Shown here in pieces: positions 49,774-57,801 of a stretch of DNA of 64,000 nt. This DNA comes from Azospirillum baldaniorum (lineage in GTDB: Bacteria > Pseudomonadota > Alphaproteobacteria > Azospirillales > Azospirillaceae): assembly GCF_003119195.2 (NCBI RefSeq), contig NZ_CP022260.1, positions 837,501 through 901,500 on the forward strand, written 5' to 3'. A program made the position numbers and the translations under genes. Position 1 is the first letter of the stretch, and every line of letters starts with the position of its first letter. The notes below the pieces were generated by a model, which saw only the letters and a program-made list of their open reading frames with translations, was not told the origin of the DNA and made no database searches.

Positions 49774-51780
49774 TTACACCTGCCCGGAGAGGAGACGGGT
49801 CCGCTCGTTCTCGGTCCGCACCACCACGTCCGCGGGGATGTGGAAGTCGCGGTGATAGTTGAAGGTGTGGTGGATGGCGGTCGCCAGCAGGGCGACGAAG
49901 CTCACCGCCGCCAACCACCAGATGTACCAGATCAGGGCGAAGCCGAGGACCACGCTGATCCCCGCCAGGATCACGCCGGTGCCGCTGTTGCTGGGCATGT
50001 GGATCGCCTGGAAGCCGCCGAGCGGACGCTTGTAGCCGCGCTTCTTCATGTCCCACCACGCGTCGTTGTCGTGGATCATCGGCGTGAAGGCGAAGTTGTA
50101 GTCCGGCGGCGGCGAGGAGGTCGCCCACTCCAGGGTGCGGCCATCCCACGGGTCGCCCGTGCGGTCGACCAGCTCACGGCGCTTCCAGACGCTGACGGCG
50201 ATCTGGAGAAGGAAGGCACCGATGCCCGCCGCGATCAGAACGGCACCCACGGCGGCGATCTGGAACCAGATCTGGAGCGACGGGTCCTCGAACACGCGCA
50301 GACGGCGGGTGACGCCCATCAGGCCGAGGACGTAGAGCGGCATGAAGGCGACCCAGAAGCCGATCACCCAGCACCAGAAGGACACCTTGCCCCAGAAGGG
50401 ATCGAGGCGGAAGCCGAAGGCCTTGGGCCACCAGTAGTAGATGCCGGCGAACAGGCCGAACAGCACGCCGCCGATGATGACGTTGTGGAAGTGGGCGATC
50501 AGGAACAGGCTGTTGTGCAGGACGAAGTCCGCCGGCGGAACGGCCAGCAGCACGCCCGTCATGCCGCCGACCACGAAGGTCAGCATGAAGGCGACGGTCC
50601 ACATCATCGGCAGCTCGAACCGGATGCGGCCGCGGTACATGGTGAACAGCCAGTTGAAGATCTTCGCACCCGTCGGGATCGAGATGATCATCGTCGTGAT
50701 GCCGAAGAACGAGTTCACGCTGGCGCCCGATCCCATGGTGAAGAAGTGGTGCAGCCACACCAGGTAGGACAGGATCGTGATGACCACCGTCGCGTAGACC
50801 ATGGAGGTGTAGCCGAACAGCTTCTTGCCCGAGAAGGTCGAGGTGACTTCGGAGAAGATGCCGAAGACCGGCAGGATCAGGATGTAGACTTCCGGGTGGC
50901 CCCAGATCCAGATCAGGTTCACGTACATCATCGGGCTGCCGCCGAGATCGTTCGTGAAGAAGTTCGTGCCGACGTAGCGGTCCAGCGACAGCAGGACCAG
51001 CGTGGCGGTCAGGATCGGGAAGGAGGCAACGATCAGCACGTTGGTGCAGAGCGACGTCCAGGTGAAGACCGGCATCTTCATCATGGTCATGCCGGGGGCG
51101 CGCATCTTGACGATTGTGCAGATCAGGTTGATGCCGGACAATGTTGTTCCGACACCGGCGATCTGCAACGCCCAGATGTAGTAGTCGACACCCGTTTCAG
51201 GGCTGTAGGCGATGTTGGACAGCGGCGGATAGGCCAGCCAGCCGGTGCGCGCGAACTCGCCGACGAACAGCGAGACCATGATCAGCACCGCACCGCCCAC
51301 CGTCATCCAGAAGCTGAAGTTGTTCAGGAACGGGAAGGACACGTCGCGGGCGCCGATCTGCAACGGCACCACGTAGTTCATCAGGCCCGTGACGAAGGGC
51401 ATCGCCACGAAGAAGATCATGATGACGCCATGGGCGGTGAAGATCTGGTCGTAATGGTGCGCGTTGAGGTAGCCCTCGCTGCCGCCGAAGGCGATGGCCT
51501 GCTGGAGGCGCATCATGATGGCGTCGGCGAAGCCGCGCAGAAGCATGATCAGGCCCAGCACCATGTACATGATGCCGATGCGCTTGTGGTCGACGGTGGT
51601 GAACCACTCCTTCCAGAGATAGCCCCACAGCCGGAAATAGCTCAGCGCCGCGACGAGCGCGATGCCGCCCAGCACGACCGCGACGAAGGTCGCGACCACG
51701 ATGGGCTCGTGATAGGGGAAGGACTCCAGGGTCAGACGCCCGAAGAGCGGATGGGTGGCGACGGTCGATGTGTCGATCAT
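49774..51780 (-). CDS. cyoB: Cytochrome o ubiquinol oxidase subunit I
   Basis: A 668-residue heme-copper oxidase core. Quinone-site residues are in LLRGFADAIMMRLQQA and HHYDQIFTAHG (heme-b His); the CuB/heme-o3 ligands are in WGHPEVYILILPVFG (His-Tyr), LHHFFTMG and HFHNVIIGG. This is the bo3 type: the Arg/Asp/His quinol-site set of CyoB is kept. It reduces oxygen and pumps protons. Confidence 0.96.
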   Translation of the reverse strand: MIDTSTVATHPLFGRLTLESFPYHEPIVVATFVAVVLGGIALVAALSYFRLWGYLWKEWFTTVDHKRIGIMYMVLGLIMLLRGFADAIMMRLQQAIAFGGSEGYLNAHHYDQIFTAHGVIMIFFVAMPFVTGLMNYVVPLQIGARDVSFPFLNNFSFWMTVGGAVLIMVSLFVGEFARTGWLAYPPLSNIAYSPETGVDYYIWALQIAGVGTTLSGINLICTIVKMRAPGMTMMKMPVFTWTSLCTNVLIVASFPILTATLVLLSLDRYVGTNFFTNDLGGSPMMYVNLIWIWGHPEVYILILPVFGIFSEVTSTFSGKKLFGYTSMVYATVVITILSYLVWLHHFFTMGSGASVNSFFGITTMIISIPTGAKIFNWLFTMYRGRIRFELPMMWTVAFMLTFVVGGMTGVLLAVPPADFVLHNSLFLIAHFHNVIIGGVLFGLFAGIYYWWPKAFGFRLDPFWGKVSFWCWVIGFWVAFMPLYVLGLMGVTRRLRVFEDPSLQIWFQIAAVGAVLIAAGIGAFLLQIAVSVWKRRELVDRTGDPWDGRTLEWATSSPPPDYNFAFTPMIHDNDAWWDMKKRGYKRPLGGFQAIHMPSNSGTGVILAGISVVLGFALIWYIWWLAAVSFVALLATAIHHTFNYHRDFHIPADVVVRTENERTRLLSGQV

Positions 51781-51793
51781 GGCGGTGGGCCGC

Positions 51794-52969
51794 TCAAGGA
51801 TTGGCCGTCAACCGCGGCCCGAACGCAGGGGCGGGCGCGGAGATCGGCGTGATGGAGGAGCGCGGCAGACCCGCGCCGGAAATCGGGGACTCGTCGGCGG
51901 GAGCGTTCAGCACGCCCAGCGACGACTCGACGGCGCGGCCGGTCAGCTCCTCGGTCGAGCAGATGCCCGCCACATAGACCGGCGCCGGGCCGAGAACGGC
52001 GGTGCCGCGGCGGGACAGCTTGTCGTGCATCAGCGGCATCACGTTGTCGATGCCGGCGAGGCCGAGGCCGCCCTTGGCGTCGATGGCCATCATGTCGTGC
52101 ATGCACATCTTGCCCGGCTCGACGCACATCCCGACGATGGCCTTGAACAGGCCCGAGTCGACGGCGCCGTAGCGGCGCACCGGCTCGTTCTCGCTGGGGC
52201 GCTCAAGCTGGAGGTAGCCGTCGCGGTCGAGCTTGCCGCCGCCCGCCTTGATGTCCGCCACCCACTTGTCGAAGCCGTCGGCGGCCAGACCGTGGAAGGT
52301 GAAGCGCATGTGCGAGAAGCCGGCACCGCTGTAGTTGGCGGAGAAGCCCTTGTAGCTGCCCGGCTCGTTGATGACGGCGTGCAGCTTCGTCTCCATGCCG
52401 GCCATGGCGTAGATCTGCCCGGCCAGCGCCGGGATGTAGAAGGAGTTCATCACCGTCGAGGAGGTGATGTTGAAGCGGATCGGGCGGTCCACCGGGGCGG
52501 CCACCTCGTTCACCGTGGCGATGCCGTACTCCGGGTAGATGAACAGCCACTTCCAGTCGAGCGCCACGACGTTGACGTCGAGCATCTTGGTGTCGGCCGG
52601 AACCGGACGCCCGGCGGCGATGCGGTCGAGCGGGCGGTAGGGGTCGAGCAAGTGGGTCGCCATCCAGGTGAGGGCGCCCAGGCAGATGATGATGAGCAGC
52701 GGGGCCGCCCAGATCACCAGCTCCAGCTGCGTCGAATGGTCCCAATCCGGGTCGTACTGGGCCGTGCTATTCGACTGGCGGTAGCGCCACGCGAACAGCA
52801 CCGTCAGCACCATCACCGGAATGATGATGAGAAGCATCAGGAGGGTGGAAATGGTGATGAGGTTGGCCTGTTGGCTCGCCACGTCGCCGGACGGGCTCAT
52901 CACCACAAGGTTGCAGCCACTCAAAACCGCCATCAGCGGCAGGAGGGCCAAGGCGCGGAAACGGGTCAA
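51794..52969 (-). CDS. cyoA: Cytochrome o ubiquinol oxidase subunit II
   Basis: A 391-residue lipoprotein (lipobox LSGC at residues 16-19) with two membrane segments and a periplasmic cupredoxin domain (ALDWKWLFIYPEYGIATVNE). The CuA ligand set is absent; CVEPGKMCMHD near residue 285 is not the CuA CxxxC motif. About 60 C-terminal residues, Pro/Ser-rich, extend beyond the E. coli protein. It is the first gene of the operon. Confidence 0.93.
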   Translation of the reverse strand: MTRFRALALLPLMAVLSGCNLVVMSPSGDVASQQANLITISTLLMLLIIIPVMVLTVLFAWRYRQSNSTAQYDPDWDHSTQLELVIWAAPLLIIICLGALTWMATHLLDPYRPLDRIAAGRPVPADTKMLDVNVVALDWKWLFIYPEYGIATVNEVAAPVDRPIRFNITSSTVMNSFYIPALAGQIYAMAGMETKLHAVINEPGSYKGFSANYSGAGFSHMRFTFHGLAADGFDKWVADIKAGGGKLDRDGYLQLERPSENEPVRRYGAVDSGLFKAIVGMCVEPGKMCMHDMMAIDAKGGLGLAGIDNVMPLMHDKLSRRGTAVLGPAPVYVAGICSTEELTGRAVESSLGVLNAPADESPISGAGLPRSSITPISAPAPAFGPRLTANP

Positions 52970-53038
52970 GGCAGGACCTGTCAGCAGGGGTTCGCTTTGG
53001 ATTTGGGCGAAGAGCTAACCCCCACGGGCCGGGTCGGA

Positions 53039-53059
53039 CATTGGACAATTTGTCCAATG
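53039..53059. promoter_or_regulatory. Perfect 9-bp inverted repeat between cyoA and the divergent transporter gene
   Basis: CATTGGACA at 53039-53047 and TGTCCAATG at 53051-53059 with a 3-base ATT centre. It lies 70 bases upstream of the cyoA start and is a strong operator candidate for an unknown regulator. Confidence 0.55.
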
Positions 53060-53080
53060 CGCCGCGATTCCGCGCAGCCA

Positions 53081-53094
53081 TTGACGCACATCAA
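53081..53094. promoter_or_regulatory. FNR/FixK-type anaerobox
   Basis: TTGACGCACATCAA fits the FixK/FNR consensus TTGAY-N4-RTCAA exactly. It lies 112 bases from the cyoA start and 86 bases from the divergent transporter start. It suggests that oxygen or nitrate status controls one or both; repression of cyo at low oxygen would fit. Confidence 0.65.
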
Positions 53095-53179
53095 GGCAAT
53101 GCGTCCATGGGCGTGGCAGAATGCCGTTGCGGTGCCTATTTAATTCCCTCTGACGCAATTGCCAGACGGTGGGGGGACC

Positions 53180-54487
53180 ATGGGATCATCGACCACGGCG
53201 ACCGAACGGGATGCAAGATTGGTCAATGCCCGCGACCACCGGGTGAATCCCGGTGAAATCGCGATTGGCGTCATCATCGGACGGACGTCCGAATTCTTCG
53301 ATTTTTTCGTTTATGCCATCGCTTCGGTGATCGTCTTCCCGAAGCTGGTCTTTCCCTATCTTGACCCACTCACCGGAACGTTGTGGTCCTTCGCGATTTT
53401 CGCGCTGGCCTTCGTCGCCCGCCCGGTGGGCAGCATGCTGTTCATGGCCATCGACCGCGCCCACGGACGCGGCGCCAAGCTGACCCTCTCCCTGTTCCTC
53501 CTGGGAACCTCGACGGTCGCCATCGCCTTCCTGCCGAGTTACGAGCAGATCGGCGCGGCGGCGATCTGGCTGCTGGCGGCGGCCCGCATCGGCCAGGGTC
53601 TGGCCCTGGGCGGCGCCTGGGACGGCCTCGCCTCGCTGCTGGCGCTGAACGCGCCGGAGAGCCGCCGCGGCTGGTACGCCATGATTCCGCAGCTCGGCGC
53701 CCCCATCGGGCTGATCGTGGCGAGCGCCCTCTTCGCCTATTTCGCCGGCAACCTGTCGGCGGAGGATTTCTTCAGCTGGGGCTGGCGCTACCCGTTCTTC
53801 GTGGCCTTCGCCATCAACGTGGTGGCGCTGTTCGCGCGGCTGCGCATCGTGGTGACGCCGGAATACACCCACCTGTTCGAAAGCCGCGAGCTTCAGCCGG
53901 TCCCGGTGACCGAGATGCTGCGCAACGAGGGCATGCGCGTCGTGCTGGGCGCCTTCGCCCCGCTGGCCAGCTTCGCGCTGTTCCACATGGTCACCGTCTT
54001 CCCGCTGTCCTGGATCTTCCTCTACACGCAGGACACGCCGGCGGACTTCCTGCTGATCGAGGTGGTCGGGGCCTTCTTCGGTCTGGGGGCCATCATCGCC
54101 TCCGGCTGGATCGCCGACCGCATCGGCCGCCGCACCCTGCTGGGGAGTTGCGCCGCGGCCATCGCCGTGTTCAGCGGCGTGGCGCCCCTGCTGCTGAACG
54201 GTGGGCCACTGGGCGAGCTGGTCTTCATGATCGTCGGCTTCGTGATCCTGGGCCTGTCCTTCGGCCAGTCGTCGGGCGTGGTCACGTCGGGCTTCACCCA
54301 ACGCTACCGCTACACCGGCGCGGCCATCACCTCGGACCTCGCCTGGCTGTTCGGGGCGGGCTTCGCGCCGCTGGTGGCGCTGGTGCTGTCCGCCAACTAC
54401 GGCCTGTTCTCGGCCGGCGCCTACCTGCTGTCGGGCGCGGTCTGCACGTTGCTGGCCCTGTGGCTCAACAAGACGCTGGCCAAGTGA
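53180..54487 (+). CDS. MFS transporter, metabolite:H+ symporter-like (MHS family)
   Basis: A 435-residue transporter with 12 predicted segments. GRTSEFFDFFVYAIASVIVF in TM1, FVARPVGSMLFMAIDRAHGR at the TM2-3 loop and RIGQGLALGGAWDG in TM4 are the MHS-type motifs shared with proline/betaine and citrate symporters. Start at 53180 with GGGGGG upstream. Substrate unknown; it is divergent from the cyo operon. Confidence 0.85.
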   Translation: MGSSTTATERDARLVNARDHRVNPGEIAIGVIIGRTSEFFDFFVYAIASVIVFPKLVFPYLDPLTGTLWSFAIFALAFVARPVGSMLFMAIDRAHGRGAKLTLSLFLLGTSTVAIAFLPSYEQIGAAAIWLLAAARIGQGLALGGAWDGLASLLALNAPESRRGWYAMIPQLGAPIGLIVASALFAYFAGNLSAEDFFSWGWRYPFFVAFAINVVALFARLRIVVTPEYTHLFESRELQPVPVTEMLRNEGMRVVLGAFAPLASFALFHMVTVFPLSWIFLYTQDTPADFLLIEVVGAFFGLGAIIASGWIADRIGRRTLLGSCAAAIAVFSGVAPLLLNGGPLGELVFMIVGFVILGLSFGQSSGVVTSGFTQRYRYTGAAITSDLAWLFGAGFAPLVALVLSANYGLFSAGAYLLSGAVCTLLALWLNKTLAK

Positions 54488-54517
54488 CCTGAACGAGCGT
54501 CGGGAACCGGATCAGCC

Positions 54518-54865
54518 TCATCCTTGCGGGATGCGGCGGTCCGGTTCCATCCTTTCATGCAATAGGCGAAGAATCACGACGACCGGCGGCTCGCCGGCCT
54601 GCTGATCCATGGCGTAATAAAGCGTGTGGGCCGCAGCGCCGTGCCGGCCGGCGGCATGGTCCAGGTGGAAGGCGCGCAGGCCCGGCACAATGCGCCCACG
54701 GTCCCAGGAGCCGCCCCTGGCAGGGTTTGCGGCAACCATCTCGACCGCCTTGGCGATCAAGGCCTTGTAAATATCCCTCTGCTGCGCGCCGAACCGTTCC
54801 CTGGTTTCCCGCAGGACCATTCCGAAGTCCCGCTTCGCCGCATCGGTGACGCGGTAGGCGACCAC
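54518..54865 (-). CDS. RelE/ParE-superfamily toxin
   Basis: A 115-residue basic protein (VTDAAKRDFGMVLRETRERF; PGLRAFHLDHAAGRHGAAAH; VVVILRLLHERME), with the alpha-hairpin and C-terminal beta strands of ParE-type toxins. The GTG start lies three bases after the antitoxin stop. It may act on gyrase (ParE) or ribosome-bound mRNA (RelE); ParE is favoured by the ParD-like partner. Confidence 0.85.
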   Translation of the reverse strand: MVAYRVTDAAKRDFGMVLRETRERFGAQQRDIYKALIAKAVEMVAANPARGGSWDRGRIVPGLRAFHLDHAAGRHGAAAHTLYYAMDQQAGEPPVVVILRLLHERMEPDRRIPQG

Positions 54866-54868
54866 GGG

Positions 54869-55120
54869 TCAATCCTCGATGTCGTTCAGGATGTCGGCAA
54901 TGGGGCGGTCGTCAAGACGGCCAGCCTTCCAATCGTCAACCCCCACCAGAATGGCGCGCCGGAGCATCTCCTGCTTCTCAAACTCGACCGCCTTTTCCCG
55001 ATGGAGCAGGCGAAGCGCCTCGCGCACGACTTCGCTCTGCGATGCGTAGCCACCGCTTGCCACCTCCTTCTCGACGAAGGCGGCCAGCGCTTCGGGCAGG
55101 CTGATGTTCATGGTCGGCAT
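54869..55120 (-). CDS. ParD-like ribbon-helix-helix antitoxin
   Basis: An 83-residue protein: MPTMNISLPEALAAFVEKEV and GGYASQSEVVREALRLLHRE form the ribbon-helix-helix DNA-binding domain; the acidic C-terminal part (RLDDRPIADILNDIED) would wrap the toxin. GGAGGTGG precedes the ATG. It is first in the two-gene unit and probably autorepresses it. Confidence 0.88.
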   Translation of the reverse strand: MPTMNISLPEALAAFVEKEVASGGYASQSEVVREALRLLHREKAVEFEKQEMLRRAILVGVDDWKAGRLDDRPIADILNDIED

Positions 55121-55361
55121 GGACCACCTCCTTCTTCCGAAGGACATTTCGGGACGATTGGCAATCTTTGTCAAGTCACCCGGGGTCTTCAAGCGGGCCT
55201 GCAGGCGAACCTCCGGTTCGGTCTCCGAAATTTCCCACTCGAACGAGCTTCTATACCCGGCGGCGGTACGCCGGAATCCCGCACGCCGGCTACCCCCGAC
55301 TTTAATCGTCGTTAAGAGATCGGCGCGCATCCTGCCCTTACACACAGATCGGCAGGTCATC
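55121..55361. other. Intergenic region between the toxin-antitoxin unit and a small gene
   Basis: About 240 bases carrying the divergent promoters. A hairpin CCGGCG/CGCCGG lies at 55258-55275 and a GAACC/GGTTC dyad near 55208-55220, a candidate antitoxin operator. No gene seen. Confidence 0.4.
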
Positions 55362-55535
55362 ATGTCCCAGTACAATCCCGCTGTCGGCACCACCGAGACC
55401 GTTTCCTTCCCGCTCCCCCTCACCGCTCCGGCCCCGGCCAAGAAGCTGCGCGGCCTGCCGCTGGTCGCCCTGTGGGGCGGGCTGATCGCCGCTCCCTGGG
55501 TCATCCTCTACCAGGCCGCCAAGCTGGTGTTCTGA
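55362..55535 (+). CDS. Small membrane protein, hypothetical
   Basis: A 57-residue protein with a Thr/Pro-rich N-terminal half and one C-terminal hydrophobic segment (LVALWGGLIAAPWVILYQAA, residues about 34-53). AGG lies upstream of the ATG. It is a probable inner-membrane peptide; no family recognised. Confidence 0.5.
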   Translation: MSQYNPAVGTTETVSFPLPLTAPAPAKKLRGLPLVALWGGLIAAPWVILYQAAKLVF

Positions 55536-55560
55536 GACTGGCGTTTCGAGGCCGGCGGTC

Positions 55561-56454
55561 TCAGGCCGACAGTTCGGCCATGATCTCCGGCACCTGGGCC
55601 AGCAGCTCGCGGGCCAGGAAACCCAGCGGGCCGCGGCGGGCCAAGCGGTTGCCGGCCTCGCCATGCAGATGGACTCCCCAGATCGCCGCCTGGGCCGGGT
55701 CGGCGCCCCGCGCGGCCAGCCCGGCGATGACGCCCGCCAGCGTGTCGCCCGACCCCGAGGTGGCAAGCCCGACATTGCCGCCGTCATAGGCCCATATGCG
55801 GCCGTCCGGCGTGGCGATGTGGGTGCAGGCCCCTTTCAGCACGACGATCACTTTGTGAAGGTCCGCAACGCGGCGGGCGGCCGTGGGTGGGTCGGCCTCC
55901 ACCTCCTCCCGGCTGACTCCGGACAGGCCGGCCATCTCGCCGGCGTGCGGCGTGATGATCGTCCGCCCGCCCCGACGGCACAGCGCTTCGTTGGCGTTGT
56001 CCAGGCCCATCAGCGCTTCGGCGTCGATGACCAGAACGGGTCCGCCCTCCCCGTCCAGCCCGGCGATCAGCGCGCCGGTCAGGTCGGCGACCGCAAGCTT
56101 GTCCATCATGCCGGGACCGATCAGCACCGCGGTGCAGCGGGCCGCCCGCTCGCACAGCGTGTCCACGCAGTCGGGGGCGATGCCGCCCTCCGCCGTCTCG
56201 TGCAGGCCGAGCACCAGCGCCTCCGGCACGGCCAGCCCGAGATGCGGGGCCACGCTGCGGCAGGTCGCCATCTGGAGCTTGCCCGCCCCGGCGCGCAGCG
56301 CCGCCGTCCCGGCCAGCAATACGGCACCCGGCACCTCCACGCTGCCGCCGATGACCAGCACCCGGCCCCGCCCGTCCTTGTCGGCGCTGTCGCCGGGGTG
56401 GGGCAGCGGCATGGACCGCAGCAGGTCACGGGTGACCGGGATCGAGTCGTTCAT
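55561..56454 (-). CDS. nnrD: ADP/ATP-dependent NAD(P)H-hydrate dehydratase (stand-alone NnrD)
   Basis: A 297-residue ribokinase-fold repair enzyme that converts (S)-NAD(P)HX back to NAD(P)H. Motifs: GRVLVIGGSVEVPGAVLLAG, TPHAGEMAGLSGVS and the nucleotide-site GNVGLATSGSGDTLAGVIAG, whose Asp is catalytic. The epimerase domain (NnrE) is absent, so it must be encoded elsewhere. Start taken at 56454; a 15-base repeat (ATGAACGATTTTCCG) creates further in-frame ATGs at 56469 and 56496. Confidence 0.88.
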   Translation of the reverse strand: MNDSIPVTRDLLRSMPLPHPGDSADKDGRGRVLVIGGSVEVPGAVLLAGTAALRAGAGKLQMATCRSVAPHLGLAVPEALVLGLHETAEGGIAPDCVDTLCERAARCTAVLIGPGMMDKLAVADLTGALIAGLDGEGGPVLVIDAEALMGLDNANEALCRRGGRTIITPHAGEMAGLSGVSREEVEADPPTAARRVADLHKVIVVLKGACTHIATPDGRIWAYDGGNVGLATSGSGDTLAGVIAGLAARGADPAQAAIWGVHLHGEAGNRLARRGPLGFLARELLAQVPEIMAELSA

Positions 56455-56479
56455 CGGAAAATCGTTCATCGGAAAACGC

Positions 56480-57244
56480 TCATCGGACAGCCGCATTGGC
56501 GTCGGGCTCGGCGGTCAGCGGCGCCCCGGCCACCTCCAGCGGGGCGACGAAGTTGTAACGGCGAAGCTGCATCCGCCCGCTGTGCCCCTGGGCGGGATCG
56601 AAGGCGTATTCGGTGACACCGCAATTCGCCACGTCGCCCTCGCGGTCGATGGCGAGGATCTGCTCCTCCGTCATGCCCTCCAGCAGGTAGCGCAGGCACA
56701 GCACGACGACCTGATGGCTGACCACCAGCACGCGCTGCCCACCATGGTGCAGGCTGATGGTGTCGAGCGCGCTGCGCAGCCGCAGGATCACGTCGCACCA
56801 GCTCTCCCCGGCGGGCGGGCGGAAGTAGAATTTGCCGAGGATGCGGCGGAACTCCGCCTGCTCGGGGTGCTCCTGCGCGATGCCCAGCGCGGTCAGCCGG
56901 TCGAGGATGCCGAATTCCTTCTCGCGCAGCCGCTCGTCCACCACGAATTCCGTGGGTTCGACCGGCAGGCCGCCCCCGGCGTGGATGATCTCCGCTGTTC
57001 TCCGGGCCCGCAGATAGGGGGAGGTCAGCACCACGTCGGGCCGCTCGCCCGGCGGCAGCGCGGCGAACCAGCGCGCCAGCGCTTCGGACTGCTGCTCCCC
57101 CTGGCGGCTGAGCGGCACATCGACGTCGCGCTCGGCGATGTCGATCCGTCCCACCCCGGCGGCATAGGCAGCGTCGCGCGCGACGTTGCCGGCGCTTTCC
57201 CCGTGACGGACGATCCACAACCTCTGCGGCCAGCGCTGCTGCAT
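56480..57244 (-). CDS. Histidine phosphatase family protein (phosphoglycerate mutase-like)
   Basis: A 254-residue protein with the catalytic motif LWIVRHGESAGNVARDA (RHGES, residues 13-17), LTSPYLRARRTAEII and VLVVSHQVVVLCLRYLLEG (second catalytic His). It may act on phosphosugars, phosphoserine or nucleotide substrates. GGGAAGGGG precedes the ATG. It is upstream of nnrD on the same strand with a small overlap if the longer nnrD start is used. Confidence 0.88.
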   Translation of the reverse strand: MQQRWPQRLWIVRHGESAGNVARDAAYAAGVGRIDIAERDVDVPLSRQGEQQSEALARWFAALPPGERPDVVLTSPYLRARRTAEIIHAGGGLPVEPTEFVVDERLREKEFGILDRLTALGIAQEHPEQAEFRRILGKFYFRPPAGESWCDVILRLRSALDTISLHHGGQRVLVVSHQVVVLCLRYLLEGMTEEQILAIDREGDVANCGVTEYAFDPAQGHSGRMQLRRYNFVAPLEVAGAPLTAEPDANAAVR

Positions 57245-57327
57245 GGTGAACGACCCCTTCCCGCCTCAACCAAGGCTTTCAACGGGAAAAAGGCCGTTCC
57301 GTCACGCAGCAGCCCGTCTTTCCGCGA

Positions 57328-57717
57328 TCAGGCCGTCCGGCGTTCGAAGATGCGTTCGGCGGTGGACTTGCCGGGGCGCCAGGGCACGATGCTGATGGGG
57401 GCCGTCGGGTCGAGGCTGCCGTTCGCCCGCAGACAGTCGATGGCGGCCAGCGGCTCGTCCCCATGGGGCAGGCCGGGCTGTTCGAGCAGATACCGGCGGT
57501 GGTTGTCGGTCACCGCCCAGCCCGGCGGACGGCCCAGCGGGCTGGTGGCGACCACGCCGATGGGTTCGGAAACGAGCCACGCCTCGTCCGTGACGCTCCA
57601 GCCGACGAGGCGGCGTTCGCCGGGACCTGTCCCGGCACTGCCCATACCGACACCGATGTCGAGCCAGGCCCACTGGCGCAGGCGGGTGGTGCGGTCACCA
57701 TCGACGCATACGAACAT
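57328..57717 (-). CDS. Hypothetical protein
   Basis: A 129-residue soluble protein from the ATG at 57717 (GAGAGGAT upstream; an ATG at 57738 is possible). It starts MFVCVDGDRTTRLRQWAWLD and contains many Trp and Arg residues with a PWRPGKSTAERIFERR end. No family is recognised. Confidence 0.5.
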   Translation of the reverse strand: MFVCVDGDRTTRLRQWAWLDIGVGMGSAGTGPGERRLVGWSVTDEAWLVSEPIGVVATSPLGRPPGWAVTDNHRRYLLEQPGLPHGDEPLAAIDCLRANGSLDPTAPISIVPWRPGKSTAERIFERRTA

Positions 57718-57801
57718 GATCCCATCCTCTCCCGTCAAGAACCGGTCAGGCGGGTATTGTTCTTCTTTTGTTCCGACTGCGCAAGCGGATTCCGCACCCG
57801 G

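Noticed and set aside
52082..52130. CVEPGKMCMHD in CyoA as a CuA copper site
   Set aside because: CuA requires a CxxxC arrangement with His and Met ligands and an upstream His. The spacing is different, and CyoB has a bo3 quinol site.
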